From: Planctomycetota bacterium
GTDB lineage: Bacteria; Planctomycetota; Phycisphaerae; Sedimentisphaerales; Anaerohalosphaeraceae
Length of the DNA: 64,000 bases
Assembly (NCBI GenBank): GCA_029552545.1
Contig: JAKPDO010000050.1
Coordinates: forward strand, 110,835 to 174,834
Direction: 5' to 3'
Shown: in pieces, positions 42,525 to 51,987 of the stretch
How the letters are laid out: each line of letters starts with the position of its first letter
Position numbering within the stretch: the stretch's first letter is position 1
Notes under the pieces: model-generated
What the model was told of the DNA's origin: nothing
Databases searched by the model: none
What the model saw: the letters and a program-made list of their open reading frames with translations, nothing else
Made by a program: the position numbers and the translations under genes

Positions 42525-42687
42525 GTTCTTTCTGTCAAGCTTCTGCCAAATTGACATAAGACGACAGCCCCCGCTTCTCTGTAAGATGTTATGAATAAAG
42601 CAGATACGTTTTCTTGCTGGGCCCGGCACATCCTTTGCACATCCCGAAATCAAGCGATTTTGACAACAAAAAAGAGGAGATCGAAAT

Positions 42688-44613
42688 ATGGCAAAAATTA
42701 TCGGCATCGATTTGGGGACAACCAACTCTGTGGTGGCGGTGATGGAAGGAAGCACACCGAAGGTGCTGATTAACGCAAACGGCAGCCGACTGACCCCTTC
42801 AGTGGTTGGTTTCACTGAAAAAGGAGAACGTCTGGTCGGCCAGGCGGCCCGCCATCAGCAGGTCACCAACCCGAAAAACACCATTTACTCCATCAAGCGG
42901 TTCATGGGCCGACGGCACCGTGAGGTCAGCGAGGAAGAAAAGATGGTTCCCTATACTATCGTCGGCGGTCCGGATGAATTGGTGAAAGTCAGGGTCCGAG
43001 ATAAAGAATATACTCCACCGGAAATCTCCGCAATGATTCTTCAGGACCTTAAGAAAACGGCGGAGGACTATCTGGGTGAGAAAGTCACTCAAGCTGTCAT
43101 TACGGTTCCTGCCTATTTTAACGATTCCCAGCGGCAGGCCACAAAAGATGCCGGCACGATTGCCGGGCTGAAGGTGGAGCGGATTATCAATGAACCGACC
43201 GCCGCGGCGTTGGCCTACGGTCTGGAAAAGAAGAAAAATGAGAAAGTAGCCGTCTTTGACTTCGGCGGCGGGACGTTTGATATCTCCATTCTCGACATCG
43301 GAGATAATGTTTTCGAAGTCCTCAGCACCAACGGCGATACGCATCTGGGCGGGGATGACCTCGATGAAGTCCTGATTAATTATCTGGCCGAAGAGTTCCG
43401 CAGGACGGAGGGGATTGACCTGCGTCAGGACCCGATGGCTCATCAGCGGCTCAAAGAGGCCGCCGAAAAGGCCAAGTGCGAGCTGAGCACGCAGGTTGAG
43501 ACTACGGTCAATCTGCCGTTTATTACGGCCGACCAGAACGGGCCGAAGCACCTGAATATTACGATTACACGCAGCAAGTTTGAGGCCCTTTGCGACCATG
43601 TGTTTGAGCGGCTCAAAGCCCCGTGCTATCGGGCGCTGGAGGATGCCAAACTGCGGCCGGAGGATATTCAGGAGGTTCTGCTGGTTGGAGGTTCGACGCG
43701 AATCCCGAAAGTCCAGCAGATTGCTCGGGAAATCTTCAAAAAAGAACCCAACAAGAGTCTCAACCCCGACGAGGTTGTGGTGATTGGAGCGGCGATTCAG
43801 GGGGCTATCCTGGCCGGCGATGCAGGCGTGAAGGATATTCTGCTGCTGGATGTGACGCCGCTGTCGCTGGGTGTCGAGACGCTCGGCGGAGTAATGACCA
43901 AACTCATCGAGCGGAATACGACAATTCCTACAACCAAGAAGGAGATTTTCTCCACGGCGGCGGACAACCAAACCAGCGTCGAAATCCATGTTCTGCAGGG
44001 AGAGCGTGAATTCGCCAGGGACAACCGCACACTCGGCCGCTTCCAGCTGACGGGGATTCCGCCGGCGCCTCGCGGAGTGCCTCAGATTGAGGTGACGTTC
44101 GATATTGATGCCAATGGGATTCTGAACGTCTCGGCCAAAGACCTCGGGACCGGCAAGGAGCAGTCGATTGTGATTCAGTCCAGTTCCGGCCTGAGCAAGG
44201 AAGAGGTCGAGCGGATGGCCAAAGAAGCCGAAGCCCATGCGGCGGAGGATAAGAAACGCCGTCAGGTGGTCGAGATGAAAAATCAGGCCGACCAGATGAT
44301 TTACCAGACGGAAAAGCAGCTCAAGGAGTTCGGCGACAAGGTGCCTGCGGATGTCCGAAGCCGGATTGAGTCGGCCATGAATAACCTCAAAGAGGCCATT
44401 AAAGGCGATGACGGCGAGGCGATTCGCCGGGCGCTGGACAACTTTAACAGTGAGGTGCAGCTGCTGGGCAAGACGCTGTATGAGGAAGCCGCCAAGCGGC
44501 AGGCTGCATCCGGCTCGGCAAAAACCTCCGGAACCCATACGCCGCCCCCGGAAGGGGAGGTCCGCCGAAAAGGCCCCAATGATGTGATCGATGCCGAGTT
44601 TGAGGCCAAATAG
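42688..44613 (+). CDS. dnaK: chaperone DnaK (HSP70)
   Basis: 641 residues, the normal DnaK length, with AGAGGAG before the ATG. The nucleotide-binding domain starts [19 protein letters not shown] and contains [47 protein letters not shown], and [12 protein letters not shown]. The substrate domain follows [20 protein letters not shown], and the C-terminus ends with the typical [10 protein letters not shown]. It uses ATP to bind and release unfolded proteins. grpE and dnaJ are not adjacent, and no CIRCE element is seen upstream. A strong terminator follows. Confidence 0.97.
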   Translation: MAKIIGIDLGTTNSVVAVMEGSTPKVLINANGSRLTPSVVGFTEKGERLVGQAARHQQVTNPKNTIYSIKRFMGRRHREVSEEEKMVPYTIVGGPDELVKVRVRDKEYTPPEISAMILQDLKKTAEDYLGEKVTQAVITVPAYFNDSQRQATKDAGTIAGLKVERIINEPTAAALAYGLEKKKNEKVAVFDFGGGTFDISILDIGDNVFEVLSTNGDTHLGGDDLDEVLINYLAEEFRRTEGIDLRQDPMAHQRLKEAAEKAKCELSTQVETTVNLPFITADQNGPKHLNITITRSKFEALCDHVFERLKAPCYRALEDAKLRPEDIQEVLLVGGSTRIPKVQQIAREIFKKEPNKSLNPDEVVVIGAAIQGAILAGDAGVKDILLLDVTPLSLGVETLGGVMTKLIERNTTIPTTKKEIFSTAADNQTSVEIHVLQGEREFARDNRTLGRFQLTGIPPAPRGVPQIEVTFDIDANGILNVSAKDLGTGKEQSIVIQSSSGLSKEEVERMAKEAEAHAAEDKKRRQVVEMKNQADQMIYQTEKQLKEFGDKVPADVRSRIESAMNNLKEAIKGDDGEAIRRALDNFNSEVQLLGKTLYEEAAKRQAASGSAKTSGTHTPPPEGEVRRKGPNDVIDAEFEAK

Positions 44614-44643
44614 TCCACTCTGCCGTCAAGTTCCTGTCTGAAT

Positions 44644-44683
44644 GAAAAGCCGCTTTTTCAGTATTGAAAAGGCGGCTTTTTTT
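44644..44683 (+). terminator. terminator of dnaK
   Basis: AGCCGC-TTTTTCA pairs with TTGAAAA-GGCGGCT, followed by T7. About 35 nt after the dnaK stop. Confidence 0.8.
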
Positions 44684-44704
44684 AATGCTCCTCGAACGCC
44701 GCGA

Positions 44705-44758
44705 GCATTTCCGCTCGACCTCCGAAACTTTCACGAAGGAGAAAGGCGGGAATCCAGA
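44705..44758 (+). repeat. dispersed intergenic repeat, copy C
   Basis: GCATTTCCGCTCG and AAAGGCGGGAATCCAG arms with an inner CTCCGAAACTTTCACGAAGG. Same orientation as copy B at 38.0 kb, somewhat decayed. Confidence 0.5.
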
Positions 44759-44877
44759 TTTCCGGCACATATTTCTTGAATGCTTTTTAAGAGTCTCAAC
44801 GGATTCGTATGGAATCCGAACTTGCTGTTCTGATGTGCAGAAATGTGAAGTTTTTGTCCTATAAAATCTTTTTTTTC

Positions 44878-44906
44878 TTGACCTTTTGGGGTTTTGTTCG
44901 TATAAA
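44878..44906 (+). promoter_or_regulatory. promoter of the DUF4174-like gene
   Basis: TTGACC, 17-nt spacer, TATAAA. The start codon is about 50 nt downstream. Confidence 0.65.
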
Positions 44907-44957
44907 GAGAAACGTTTCCGAGGGTGATGCCGTGCTGTTCAGAGAAGGGAGTCGATT

Positions 44958-45335
44958 ATGGTAATACCCAGACCACGGCTCAGCGAGTTAAAAGCCCAAC
45001 CCCCTTTGCTTATCATTTTTTCTCCCACGCCGGATCATCGCTGTTATCAAATGCAGGTCGAACAGCTGGAAAGCATTCGGCTGGCAATGCAGGACTGTCG
45101 TCTGACGGTGGCGGAGATTTTTGAACAGGGGCAGGGACGGATTGGCCAGACGGAGCTTCCTGCTGAAGGATGTGCCCGGTTTCGCGAAAAGTTTCGTATT
45201 TGTCCGGGCCAGTTTAAGGTTTTTTTGGTCGGCAGCGATTCAGAAGTGCATCTGGTTTCTGAAGACTGCATCTCCTGGCAGGAACTGCTGATGCGGGTGG
45301 ACAACGCGGCCAAAACCTTTACACCGAGCCTCTGA
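44958..45335 (+). CDS. DUF4174-like small protein
   Basis: 125 residues with GAAGGGAG before the ATG and a good promoter. It has a strand-helix-strand plan like truncated thioredoxin folds: PPLLIIFSPTPDHRCYQMQVEQLES, a helix with LRLTVAEIF, then FKVFLVGSDSEVHLVSEDCISWQELLMRVD. That order (opening strand, Q-rich helix, central Val-Phe-Leu-Val strand, closing helix with Asp) resembles DUF4174, whose role is unknown. No CxxC redox motif, and no signal peptide. It forms its own transcription unit with a perfect terminator downstream. Confidence 0.6.
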   Translation: MVIPRPRLSELKAQPPLLIIFSPTPDHRCYQMQVEQLESIRLAMQDCRLTVAEIFEQGQGRIGQTELPAEGCARFREKFRICPGQFKVFLVGSDSEVHLVSEDCISWQELLMRVDNAAKTFTPSL

Positions 45336-45391
45336 GGGGATTGTCAGGGAGGCCGGAAACGAGATGGCCGCGGGAAAGAAGGGGGTCTTTT

Positions 45392-45427
45392 AAAAACCGG
45401 TTTTCTGTAAACCGGTTTCTTTTTTTT
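45392..45427 (+). terminator. terminator of the DUF4174-like gene
   Basis: AAACCGGTTT-TCTGT-AAACCGGTTT, perfect 10-bp stem, followed by CT8. Confidence 0.85.
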
Positions 45428-45479
45428 AAGTAGAATCTAAGAGATTGTAAAAAGGAAAGTTAGTGTTTTTGGAAAACAG

Positions 45480-45508
45480 TTGTACCTTTTGTTATGTTTC
45501 GGTACAAT
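45480..45508 (+). promoter_or_regulatory. promoter of the NifU-like gene
   Basis: TTGTAC, 17-nt spacer, TACAAT; the predicted start is about 34 nt before the ATG at 45549. Confidence 0.7.
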
Positions 45509-45548
45509 ATCGGAAAAAGAAACAAGATATACTTTGGAGATTATACAC

Positions 45549-45806
45549 ATGTGCGATACATGCGGCTGCGGCCAAAAGAGTTTTGAAACGAAAGTATCGG
45601 AGGTGATCGATTCCATCCGCCCGATGCTCCAGAATGACGGGGGCGATATTGAGTTAGTCGGTGTTGATGCGGATCATAAGGTTCGGGTGCGGCTTCAGGG
45701 GGCCTGCCGAGGATGTCCCGGGGCCAGAATGACCCTGAAAATGGGGGTCGAGCGGCTTTTGAAGCAGCGGGTACCGGAAGTTAAGGAAGTTGTGGCTGTT
45801 GAATAA
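45549..45806 (+). CDS. NifU-like C-terminal-domain protein
   Basis: 85 residues from the ATG at 45549 (GGAG 10 nt upstream); the frame upstream to 45480 overlaps the promoter and is rejected. It is a stand-alone NifU C-terminal (NFU) domain: VIDSIRPMLQNDGGDIELVGVD, then RLQGACRGCPGARMTLKMGVE with the conserved CxxC, ending VPEVKEVVAVE. Such proteins carry iron-sulfur clusters to target proteins. An extra N-terminal cluster-like MCDTCGCG is unusual and could bind an additional metal. It has its own promoter and ends 8 nt from the convergent glycosyltransferase gene. Confidence 0.88.
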   Translation: MCDTCGCGQKSFETKVSEVIDSIRPMLQNDGGDIELVGVDADHKVRVRLQGACRGCPGARMTLKMGVERLLKQRVPEVKEVVAVE

Positions 45807-45814
45807 CGTGAAAC

Positions 45815-47635
45815 TTAGTTTGAGTCGGAATTCAGACGGTAGATTAAGATAAAACGCTTTGGATAAGATGGATTACGAATGGTCCCAACCAGATGGAAGG
45901 GACCATTTTTTTCAGGGGGCATGATTACTTTTCCATCCTGAATACGTGCTCCCAAGCGGGCGATGCGCTCTAAGCGATATTTTTTGTAATAGCTGTTAGC
46001 ATGAGCAAATCCTAAACGGGAATCCCAGGCAAGATAGGTAATATTTTTCCTCCGGCAGTCCTCAATGAACTCTTCGAGGGTGTCTCCATCTATATTTTGG
46101 GTATGGACAAAATTTGTATCCATTCCCTCCAAAAATTGTAGAAGGAGATGGGGCATGGTTGTGACCATTTTTTGGTCAGGTGAGGCGTTCTTTTGATACC
46201 AGACCGCTAAATCCTTGAACTCGCGGTCGTAGTCACCGTTCCCGACTTTTCGGATGATTTCACTCTGGTTGGCAAAGAGTGCCCAGGATGTGATTCCAAG
46301 AACAGCTGCAGTCCATCCAATCAAGCGGCCTTTGCTTGAGGCAATTATTATTGTCCCAAACAGAGCAGAGAAGAGGAGAGCAACCCATGGTACAGAAGCA
46401 GAACGGGGGCTGAACTTTTGGATTTGTGCAAGCGGTTCAACTAATGCAAGAGCGGTACTAATCCCTATGAGAAAAAGGAGTGCCTGGACAATGATTACGG
46501 CTGGTTTGGGAACATTTACGGTTTCTTTGAAAAGAAGCCAAAAACGGCGAAAACCGAACAGCCAAAGCAGAAGGACCAGCCAGGCGATGGGGGCGGCGTA
46601 GCGCGAGCGGGTGCCGGTGCGGGCTGAATGCAGAAGGAAATAAACAGCCGTGAAAACAAGGATGGGCAACAGATCGGTGTGTTTTTTCCAGAGAATAAGA
46701 AAAACGGCGGTAACCAGACCTGCCCAGAAAAGCACTGTACAAAGAATGACTATGGACCGGAGAGGAGGATACGGGGTCTGGAAAAACGGCTGGATGGTGA
46801 TTTGCCGGAGGATTTGGGCAAAACGTCCAAAGACCATCGAACCGCTTTCGGCGGCTGCCGTGTAGCCGGACAGGTAATCTCCGGAGCCGGAGTGGCGGGT
46901 GAGAAATTGTCCGAGCACCCAAAGGGCGGTCGGCAGGGCGGCCGAAAAGGCCAGGGCCGTTGAGAGAAGCCGTTGGCGGAGAGAGGATTGCCGGAGGATA
47001 TCCGAGAGCCAAACGAGGAGGATGAGGACGGCTCCTTCATAGCGAATGAAGGCAGCACCGAAGGCGGCGGCATAAGCCCAGCGGCTGGGGAGCAAAAGCA
47101 GCCAAAAGGTCAGCAGAAAGAAGAACAGCAGGGGGATTTCGGCGATAGGATGCACCAGCCAGATAAGCACCTCAGGATTGACCAGAGCCAGCAGGGCGGC
47201 CCAGAAAGCAGCGCGTCCGAGGAAGCGGCGGGCGATGAGATAAAAAAGCCAGCCGCACAGGGGATAAAGCAGAGCATTGAGCAGCAGACCGGCGGTCAAG
47301 ACCGGATGGGGGCCTTTGAGGAAAAGACTCAGAGCGATTTGCAGGATGCCCAGACCGGGGAGGCGTTTGAAAGAGGCCGGCAGACGGAAATGCAGGATGT
47401 CGCGGGCGGTTTGGACGAAGGCGGGAAAGTCCGAGTTGGGGACGGCCTGATGGCCGAAGAAAAGAACAGACAGGTAGGCGCCGAACAGCAAAACAAGAAG
47501 CGGGGCGACTGTTTCGGGACTAAGCAGACGCCGGAAAAAGGCAGCAGGGGTTGACACCGGTGCAGTTGGTGCGGACGGTGACGCCGAAACCGCCGGCTCT
47601 ATATGCTGTCTGTGTTTTCTGCGTCGGGAAGTCAT
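45815..47635 (-). CDS. integral membrane glycosyltransferase (GT39/ArnT-like)
   Basis: 606 residues with about eleven membrane helices, beginning after a Pro/Ser-rich cytosolic stretch (residues 1-40). The first periplasmic loop, FFGHQAVPNSDFPAFVQTARDIL, carries the acidic residue pattern (Asp) of the GT-C fold used by dolichyl-phosphate or undecaprenyl-phosphate sugar transferases. A C-terminal soluble domain (about 470-606) follows, with YDREFKDLAVWYQKNASPDQ and ITYLAWDSRLGFAHA. It would transfer a sugar from a lipid carrier to a protein or glycan outside the membrane. No ribosome site is seen before the ATG, so the start is uncertain. Monocistronic. Confidence 0.75.
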   Translation of the reverse strand: MTSRRRKHRQHIEPAVSASPSAPTAPVSTPAAFFRRLLSPETVAPLLVLLFGAYLSVLFFGHQAVPNSDFPAFVQTARDILHFRLPASFKRLPGLGILQIALSLFLKGPHPVLTAGLLLNALLYPLCGWLFYLIARRFLGRAAFWAALLALVNPEVLIWLVHPIAEIPLLFFFLLTFWLLLLPSRWAYAAAFGAAFIRYEGAVLILLVWLSDILRQSSLRQRLLSTALAFSAALPTALWVLGQFLTRHSGSGDYLSGYTAAAESGSMVFGRFAQILRQITIQPFFQTPYPPLRSIVILCTVLFWAGLVTAVFLILWKKHTDLLPILVFTAVYFLLHSARTGTRSRYAAPIAWLVLLLWLFGFRRFWLLFKETVNVPKPAVIIVQALLFLIGISTALALVEPLAQIQKFSPRSASVPWVALLFSALFGTIIIASSKGRLIGWTAAVLGITSWALFANQSEIIRKVGNGDYDREFKDLAVWYQKNASPDQKMVTTMPHLLLQFLEGMDTNFVHTQNIDGDTLEEFIEDCRRKNITYLAWDSRLGFAHANSYYKKYRLERIARLGARIQDGKVIMPPEKNGPFHLVGTIRNPSYPKRFILIYRLNSDSN

Positions 47636-48290
47636 TTGTTTGCAAGCACAACACCCAAAGACCGTTTAGCTAACTTTATTTTGAGGAGGCGGTTTTGTCC
47701 AGGAAAAAGCAACCGCAGATTTCGCGGATTACACGGATTGAAGAAAGGAAGAATTACGAATTAAGAATGAAGAAAGAGAGTCCCTCGGCCAGTTACCAGC
47801 AACCGGCGGCTGGACTCCGGAAAAATCCGAAATTCCAAAACCAAACGGCAAAAGGAGGATTGTCGAAGGTGAATACGATGTTCCATGGCCATCCCAAGAA
47901 CTCTTGAATTTTGCTTGACTCGGCTGAAAAGACTTATGTATAAATAGTATAGGAGGTTTTAGGACGGGTAAAAAGTTCCCGCCCTTTGAACATTTAGGAG
48001 AGGCAAAGGAGAAAACGGCAACTCTGCAGTACCCATATCTCCGAGATTCCTTGCCGAAGCGACAATTGCAGCAGGGAGGATTCAGCTATGAAATAACTCT
48101 TTTTGCTCTGAGCTCCCGTATCATCAGGGACAATATGGACAGAAGATTAGGTCAGCGGAGCGGGGCAGATTTCGCAGAGTAGGTTCTCTTTCCGGAACGC
48201 TGGTTTGCAGGGCCTCGATGCGCCATAAAGAAGATGATTTTCCAATCCCTGAGACTGTATAAAGATGAACGAAAGTGGAGGGATGCAATC
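47636..48290. other. intergenic region and untranslated leader of the GLUG gene
   Basis: About 650 nt. The left third contains a sequence of the widespread type CGCAGATTTCGCGGATTACA and a short spurious frame. From 47940 a leader of about 330 nt runs to the GLUG gene start; it can form a GACGGG/CCCGCC hairpin and a long-range GGGTA/TACCC stem near 47966-48030. No known aptamer is recognised. Confidence 0.5.
47915..47944 (+). promoter_or_regulatory. promoter of the GLUG gene leader
   Basis: TTGACT, 18-nt spacer, TATAAA. It would give a leader of about 340 nt before the ATG at 48291. Confidence 0.55.
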
Positions 48291-49793
48291 ATGAAAAAGG
48301 AGACAGCCGTATTGCTTATTACAGCAGGTCTTTTTTTGAGCGGCCGGGTTTTGGCGGTGTTAAGCGGAAGCGGGACGGAAGGGGAGCCCTACCTTATTCA
48401 GTCGCTGGCGGATTTTGATGAGTTTGCGGGCAATCCTTCCTATTGGGCAGGCGGGATATATGCCAAACTGATGTGTGATCTGAATCTGGCGGGAAGGACC
48501 TACACGCAAGCCGTGATTGCCCCGGATACAAGCACGGACTCGGGTTTTCAGGGGACAGCTTATGCCGGCATTTTTGAAGGCGATGGTCATATCCTGTTGA
48601 ATCTGACCATTAATGCCCCGACGCAGGATTATATCGGGTTGTTTGGTTATGTTTCTCCGGGCGGTCAAATCAGGAATCTGGGTGTTGAGAACGGCAATAT
48701 CCAATCCGGAGATTTATTTGTCGGCGGGCTGGCGGGAAGAAATGAGGGCACCCTTGCCGGCTGTTATGTCACCGGTGGGGTTACAGGAGGGCAAGCAAGC
48801 GGCGGGCTGGTGGGGTATAATCAGGGAGGTAATTTAACCTCCTGCTATACCGCCTGTTCGGTTACAGGAAAGGGAGCTTATTATACTGGTGGGATGGTGG
48901 GATATAATGTGGGAGGGGTTCTGCGTTCCTGCTATGCCTCCGGTATGGTTACGGGAAAATATGATGTCGGCGGTCTGGTGGGATACAATGAGGAAGGGAT
49001 TCTGTACTTCTGCTATGCCGCCGGCAGGGTTATAGGAGAATATAATTATGTCGGCGGTCTGGTTGGAAATCATCACAACGGTACTCTCACCAATTGCTAT
49101 GCCGCCGGACCCGTTACAGGAGGACGTTATGTCGGCGGGTTGACGGGGGATAATTATACCGGCACTCTGACTGCCTGTTATGCCTCCGGTGCGGTGCAAG
49201 GAAGCAGTTTTGTCGGCGGGCTGGCGGGAAGTAATGGCGGTACACTCACTTCCTGTTATGCGACCGGTTCAGTTACAGGCAAATTTGGCGGCGGACTGGT
49301 GGGGTATAATTATGGTCCTCTGACCGCCTGTTATGCCGCCGGTGCAGTGACAGGGAGCAGTCCTGTCGGCGGTCTGGCGGCGTGGAATGCTTCCGGCACG
49401 ATTGCCTCCTGTTTCTGGGATATCGAAACCAGCGGTCAAACAGCCAGTGCCGGCGGGATGGGCAAAACGACAGCCGAAATGAAGACCCTTTTGACTTTCC
49501 TCAGCAGCGGCTGGGATTTTACGAATGAGGCGGCCAACGGAACGAATGATATTTGGCGGATGTGTGTGGACGGCCTCGATTATCCGCGGCTGAATTGGGA
49601 AAGAACCAGAGGCGATTTTGCCTGCCCGGACGGTGTCCGTCTTGAAGATTTGTTATTCTATACGGGCAAATGGCTGATGAATACCTGTACAATTGCTAAT
49701 CTCTTTTGCGGCGGGGCGGATTTCAATGCCTCCGGGGTTGTGGATTTTGCCGACTGGGTCATTTTTGCGGAACATTGGCTGGAAGGGATATAG
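48291..49793 (+). CDS. secreted GLUG-repeat protein with dockerin-like C-terminus, second copy
   Basis: 500 residues from the ATG at 48291 (GGAGGGA 7 nt upstream). Signal peptide AVLLITAGLFLSGRVLA. It contains about ten GLUG repeats of 25-30 residues, each with the core GGLVGYN or GGLAG and an SCYA motif (NLTSCYTACSVTGKG, VLRSCYASGMVTGK, TLTNCYAAGPVTGG). The end is GGADFNASGVVDFADWVIFA, the dockerin-like calcium motif. Architecture and wording match the 24092-25528 gene (both carry NGT[DN]DIWRMC and LDYPRLNWERTRGDFACPDG), so these are paralogues about 23 kb apart. It has a long untranslated leader. Confidence 0.88.
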   Translation: MKKETAVLLITAGLFLSGRVLAVLSGSGTEGEPYLIQSLADFDEFAGNPSYWAGGIYAKLMCDLNLAGRTYTQAVIAPDTSTDSGFQGTAYAGIFEGDGHILLNLTINAPTQDYIGLFGYVSPGGQIRNLGVENGNIQSGDLFVGGLAGRNEGTLAGCYVTGGVTGGQASGGLVGYNQGGNLTSCYTACSVTGKGAYYTGGMVGYNVGGVLRSCYASGMVTGKYDVGGLVGYNEEGILYFCYAAGRVIGEYNYVGGLVGNHHNGTLTNCYAAGPVTGGRYVGGLTGDNYTGTLTACYASGAVQGSSFVGGLAGSNGGTLTSCYATGSVTGKFGGGLVGYNYGPLTACYAAGAVTGSSPVGGLAAWNASGTIASCFWDIETSGQTASAGGMGKTTAEMKTLLTFLSSGWDFTNEAANGTNDIWRMCVDGLDYPRLNWERTRGDFACPDGVRLEDLLFYTGKWLMNTCTIANLFCGGADFNASGVVDFADWVIFAEHWLEGI

Positions 49794-49835
49794 TTTGCCC
49801 TGTAGAAATTGCGCAGAATCCGGCGGCCCGTTGGA

Positions 49836-49870
49836 TAAAAAAGAGACCGCCGGGGATGAGCCGGCGGTCT
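49836..49870 (-). terminator. terminator of the TPR protein gene
   Basis: On the minus strand AGACCGCCGG-CTCATCC-CCGGCGGTCT followed by CTTTTTT. A 10-bp perfect stem, 35 nt after the stop of the TPR gene. Confidence 0.85.
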
Positions 49871-49904
49871 GCGAGGAGTGCGTAATCTTTCTCATTTTCA
49901 AGAG

Positions 49905-51929
49905 CTAATCGTCTTCGGGCTGCTGGAGCTGAGCGAGCAGGTCGAGGAGTTTTTGGACGGCGGGCTGATTCGCCGGGTCTTTGGCCGCTTCCTTCAGATG
50001 GTCGGCGGCCTTGTCATACTTTTCGATGCCGATGTACTGATACCCCAAAAGCAGATGGAAATCGGCCGCAAAGGGCTCGGCCTGCGCCGCCTTTTCGAGG
50101 GCCTCAATCTGGGCCTGCAGCACCTCTTCCTTTTCATACAGTCCGCGCGGGTAGTAAATCGTCAGCTGGTCATCCGGAATGGCCGCCACGGCTGAACGCA
50201 GTACAGCGGCAGCGCGGGCATAATCGCCGTCGGCAAAGAGGGCCTGACTGTACGTGAACGGCAGGATGATGTCATCCGGAGAAATCCGCACGGCCTCTCG
50301 GAATTGATCAGCGGCATCCGCGTATTTGCCCGCCAGGAACAGATTGACGGCTCGATCGAAGCACAGGTCGGCGGCAGTCTGGAACTGAGGAGCGTCAGGT
50401 GCAGAAATCTTTTCGATATAGCCGCTCACATCATAGTTAGAATCGCCAAAGGGATACTTCCAGGCCGTAGAGGTTTTCTGCGAAGAATTGGTGTCGGCCG
50501 TGCCGTAGTAGTTATACGTATTGTATGTGTTCTGCTCGATGACCGGGGTGGGGGTGATGACGGTCGGGCCGTACCAGTAGTACGGATGACAGCCATACCA
50601 GTAATAGCGAATGTATCGGTATTCGCACGGCCACCAGCCGCCGATGCTCACAAAGACATAGCGGCGGTGATAGCGGGGGTAATAATACGTCAGGCCCCAG
50701 CAGGAACGATAGGGTACGCAGGCCAGACGGGCACAGGAATTAAAGGAAAATGTCAGGGAAAAATACGAGCCGCAATCGTGCCAGTGCGGACTGCTGCGGA
50801 CAATCACCAGGTCGGGATGAAGTCGGCGAGGGATATAGGGCCGCGGACGGTGAGGTGTGATGTCGCCGACGACCACAATCTTTTTTTCCGGGGTGATGGT
50901 GATTTTGCTGTCATATCGGTCTTTATGGCTTGGACGGCTGTTGTGTACGGACGCCCGTGCCTCTCGATCCGGACGGTGTCGGGTCGGCTCGCTGAGCTCA
51001 TCGGCCCGGATGATGCTTTGACTGCCGGGGCGTGCGGGCTGGGGTTTTGTGCCGCCGTCGCGGGTTTCACGCAGGGCGGGCCGTTCGATTTTGGAAACGA
51101 TGACGCGGCGATTCTTCCGCTCCGAAGCGGCACGGACCGAATCGGTTTGCTGTCCGGACTTTTCTTTTCTGTCGTCCGTCTTCTGCTCGGAGGATTTCAA
51201 GATCGGCGTACTGCGTGTATTCTGCGGACGAGCCGGTTTGTTTTTGTCGGCGGAGGATTTTGTTTCTTGTTCTTCCGGAGAATCGGATTGAGTGCGTCGG
51301 CCGTTTCGGCCGGCGGAAAGATTGGTGACAACAACGTGCCGCCGGCTGTTCAGACGGCTTTGAGAACGTACGGAAGATGAGGAGGATGCATCTGTCGGCG
51401 TTTTGACTTCAGTGGGAGCGGAGCGTTCCGGTCGGGTTGGACGTGAGAAGGTTTTTGAATTGGTTGAACGGGCTTTCAAAACATCCTGTGTATCCGCAGG
51501 TCTGGAAACAGACGGCGGGCTGGTTCTGCGTGCAGTTTTTTCAGCAGAGACGACTTTTCCTTCTGTCTGCTGCGGACTGCCTTGTGAGGTTTGCGCAGAC
51601 AACCTGCGGCTTTCAGAAGACCGCGTGGGCCTTGCGGCAGGCGGAGTAGGTCGAGCCAGAGCATCTCGTGCTGCGGCGGCTTGCTGGTCAGACTGCTGAA
51701 TCGAGCGGGAAGGTTCCTGAGTGGGCGCGGAATGCTCTTGCGGTTTTGCCGGTTCAGCGGGCGGCGCCGGCTGCGGCGGAGGAGTTTCCTGGCTTTGCGG
51801 TGCGGCGGCGGGGCGGTCGTTTCCGCGAGAGGCATTGCGGTTGTCCGGTTTTTCCCGGGCCACAGCGGTCAGGGAGACAGCCCAAATTGCCAACCCTGCC
51901 AGAAGCCATTTTGTTTTTTTGATTTTCAT
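49905..51929 (-). CDS. exported Arg/Ser/Pro-rich protein with C-terminal TPR domain
   Basis: 674 residues with AAGGAG before the ATG and a signal peptide (WLLAGLAIWAVSLTAVARE). Residues about 25-350 are low complexity: Pro/Gln/Ser/Arg-rich, with repeated Arg-Arg and Ser-rich segments and no fold. A Tyr/Cys/His-rich segment (about 370-470) follows: SPHWHDCGSYFSLTFSF, then CVPYRSCWGLTYYYPRYHRR and YIRYYWYGCHPYYWYGP. The last about 150 residues are TPR-like helices (AVNLFLAGKYADAADQFREA, GDYARAAAVLRSAVAAIPDD, LEKAAQAEPFAADFHLLLGY). TPRs hold protein partners, so a periplasmic scaffold is plausible; the true role is unknown. Confidence 0.75.
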   Translation of the reverse strand: MKIKKTKWLLAGLAIWAVSLTAVAREKPDNRNASRGNDRPAAAPQSQETPPPQPAPPAEPAKPQEHSAPTQEPSRSIQQSDQQAAAARDALARPTPPAARPTRSSESRRLSAQTSQGSPQQTEGKVVSAEKTARRTSPPSVSRPADTQDVLKARSTNSKTFSRPTRPERSAPTEVKTPTDASSSSSVRSQSRLNSRRHVVVTNLSAGRNGRRTQSDSPEEQETKSSADKNKPARPQNTRSTPILKSSEQKTDDRKEKSGQQTDSVRAASERKNRRVIVSKIERPALRETRDGGTKPQPARPGSQSIIRADELSEPTRHRPDREARASVHNSRPSHKDRYDSKITITPEKKIVVVGDITPHRPRPYIPRRLHPDLVIVRSSPHWHDCGSYFSLTFSFNSCARLACVPYRSCWGLTYYYPRYHRRYVFVSIGGWWPCEYRYIRYYWYGCHPYYWYGPTVITPTPVIEQNTYNTYNYYGTADTNSSQKTSTAWKYPFGDSNYDVSGYIEKISAPDAPQFQTAADLCFDRAVNLFLAGKYADAADQFREAVRISPDDIILPFTYSQALFADGDYARAAAVLRSAVAAIPDDQLTIYYPRGLYEKEEVLQAQIEALEKAAQAEPFAADFHLLLGYQYIGIEKYDKAADHLKEAAKDPANQPAVQKLLDLLAQLQQPEDD

Positions 51930-51987
51930 GGCTTATCTCCTTTCTTCGCAGAACGGGCGGTTCGAGCCCGATTTGCTTCTGCGACTT

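Noticed and set aside
42471..42687. CIRCE or heat-shock promoter before dnaK
   Set aside because: No TTAGCACTC-N9-GAGTGCTAA and no sigma-32-like element could be found.
42799..44538. 579-residue minus-strand frame opposite dnaK
   Set aside because: dnaK is unmistakable on the plus strand; the antisense frame has no recognisable domain.
47695..47907. 70-residue frame MSRKKQPQISRITRIEE
   Set aside because: It spans the common noncoding CGCAGATTTCGCGGATTACA-type sequence and lacks family similarity; such frames are usually spurious.
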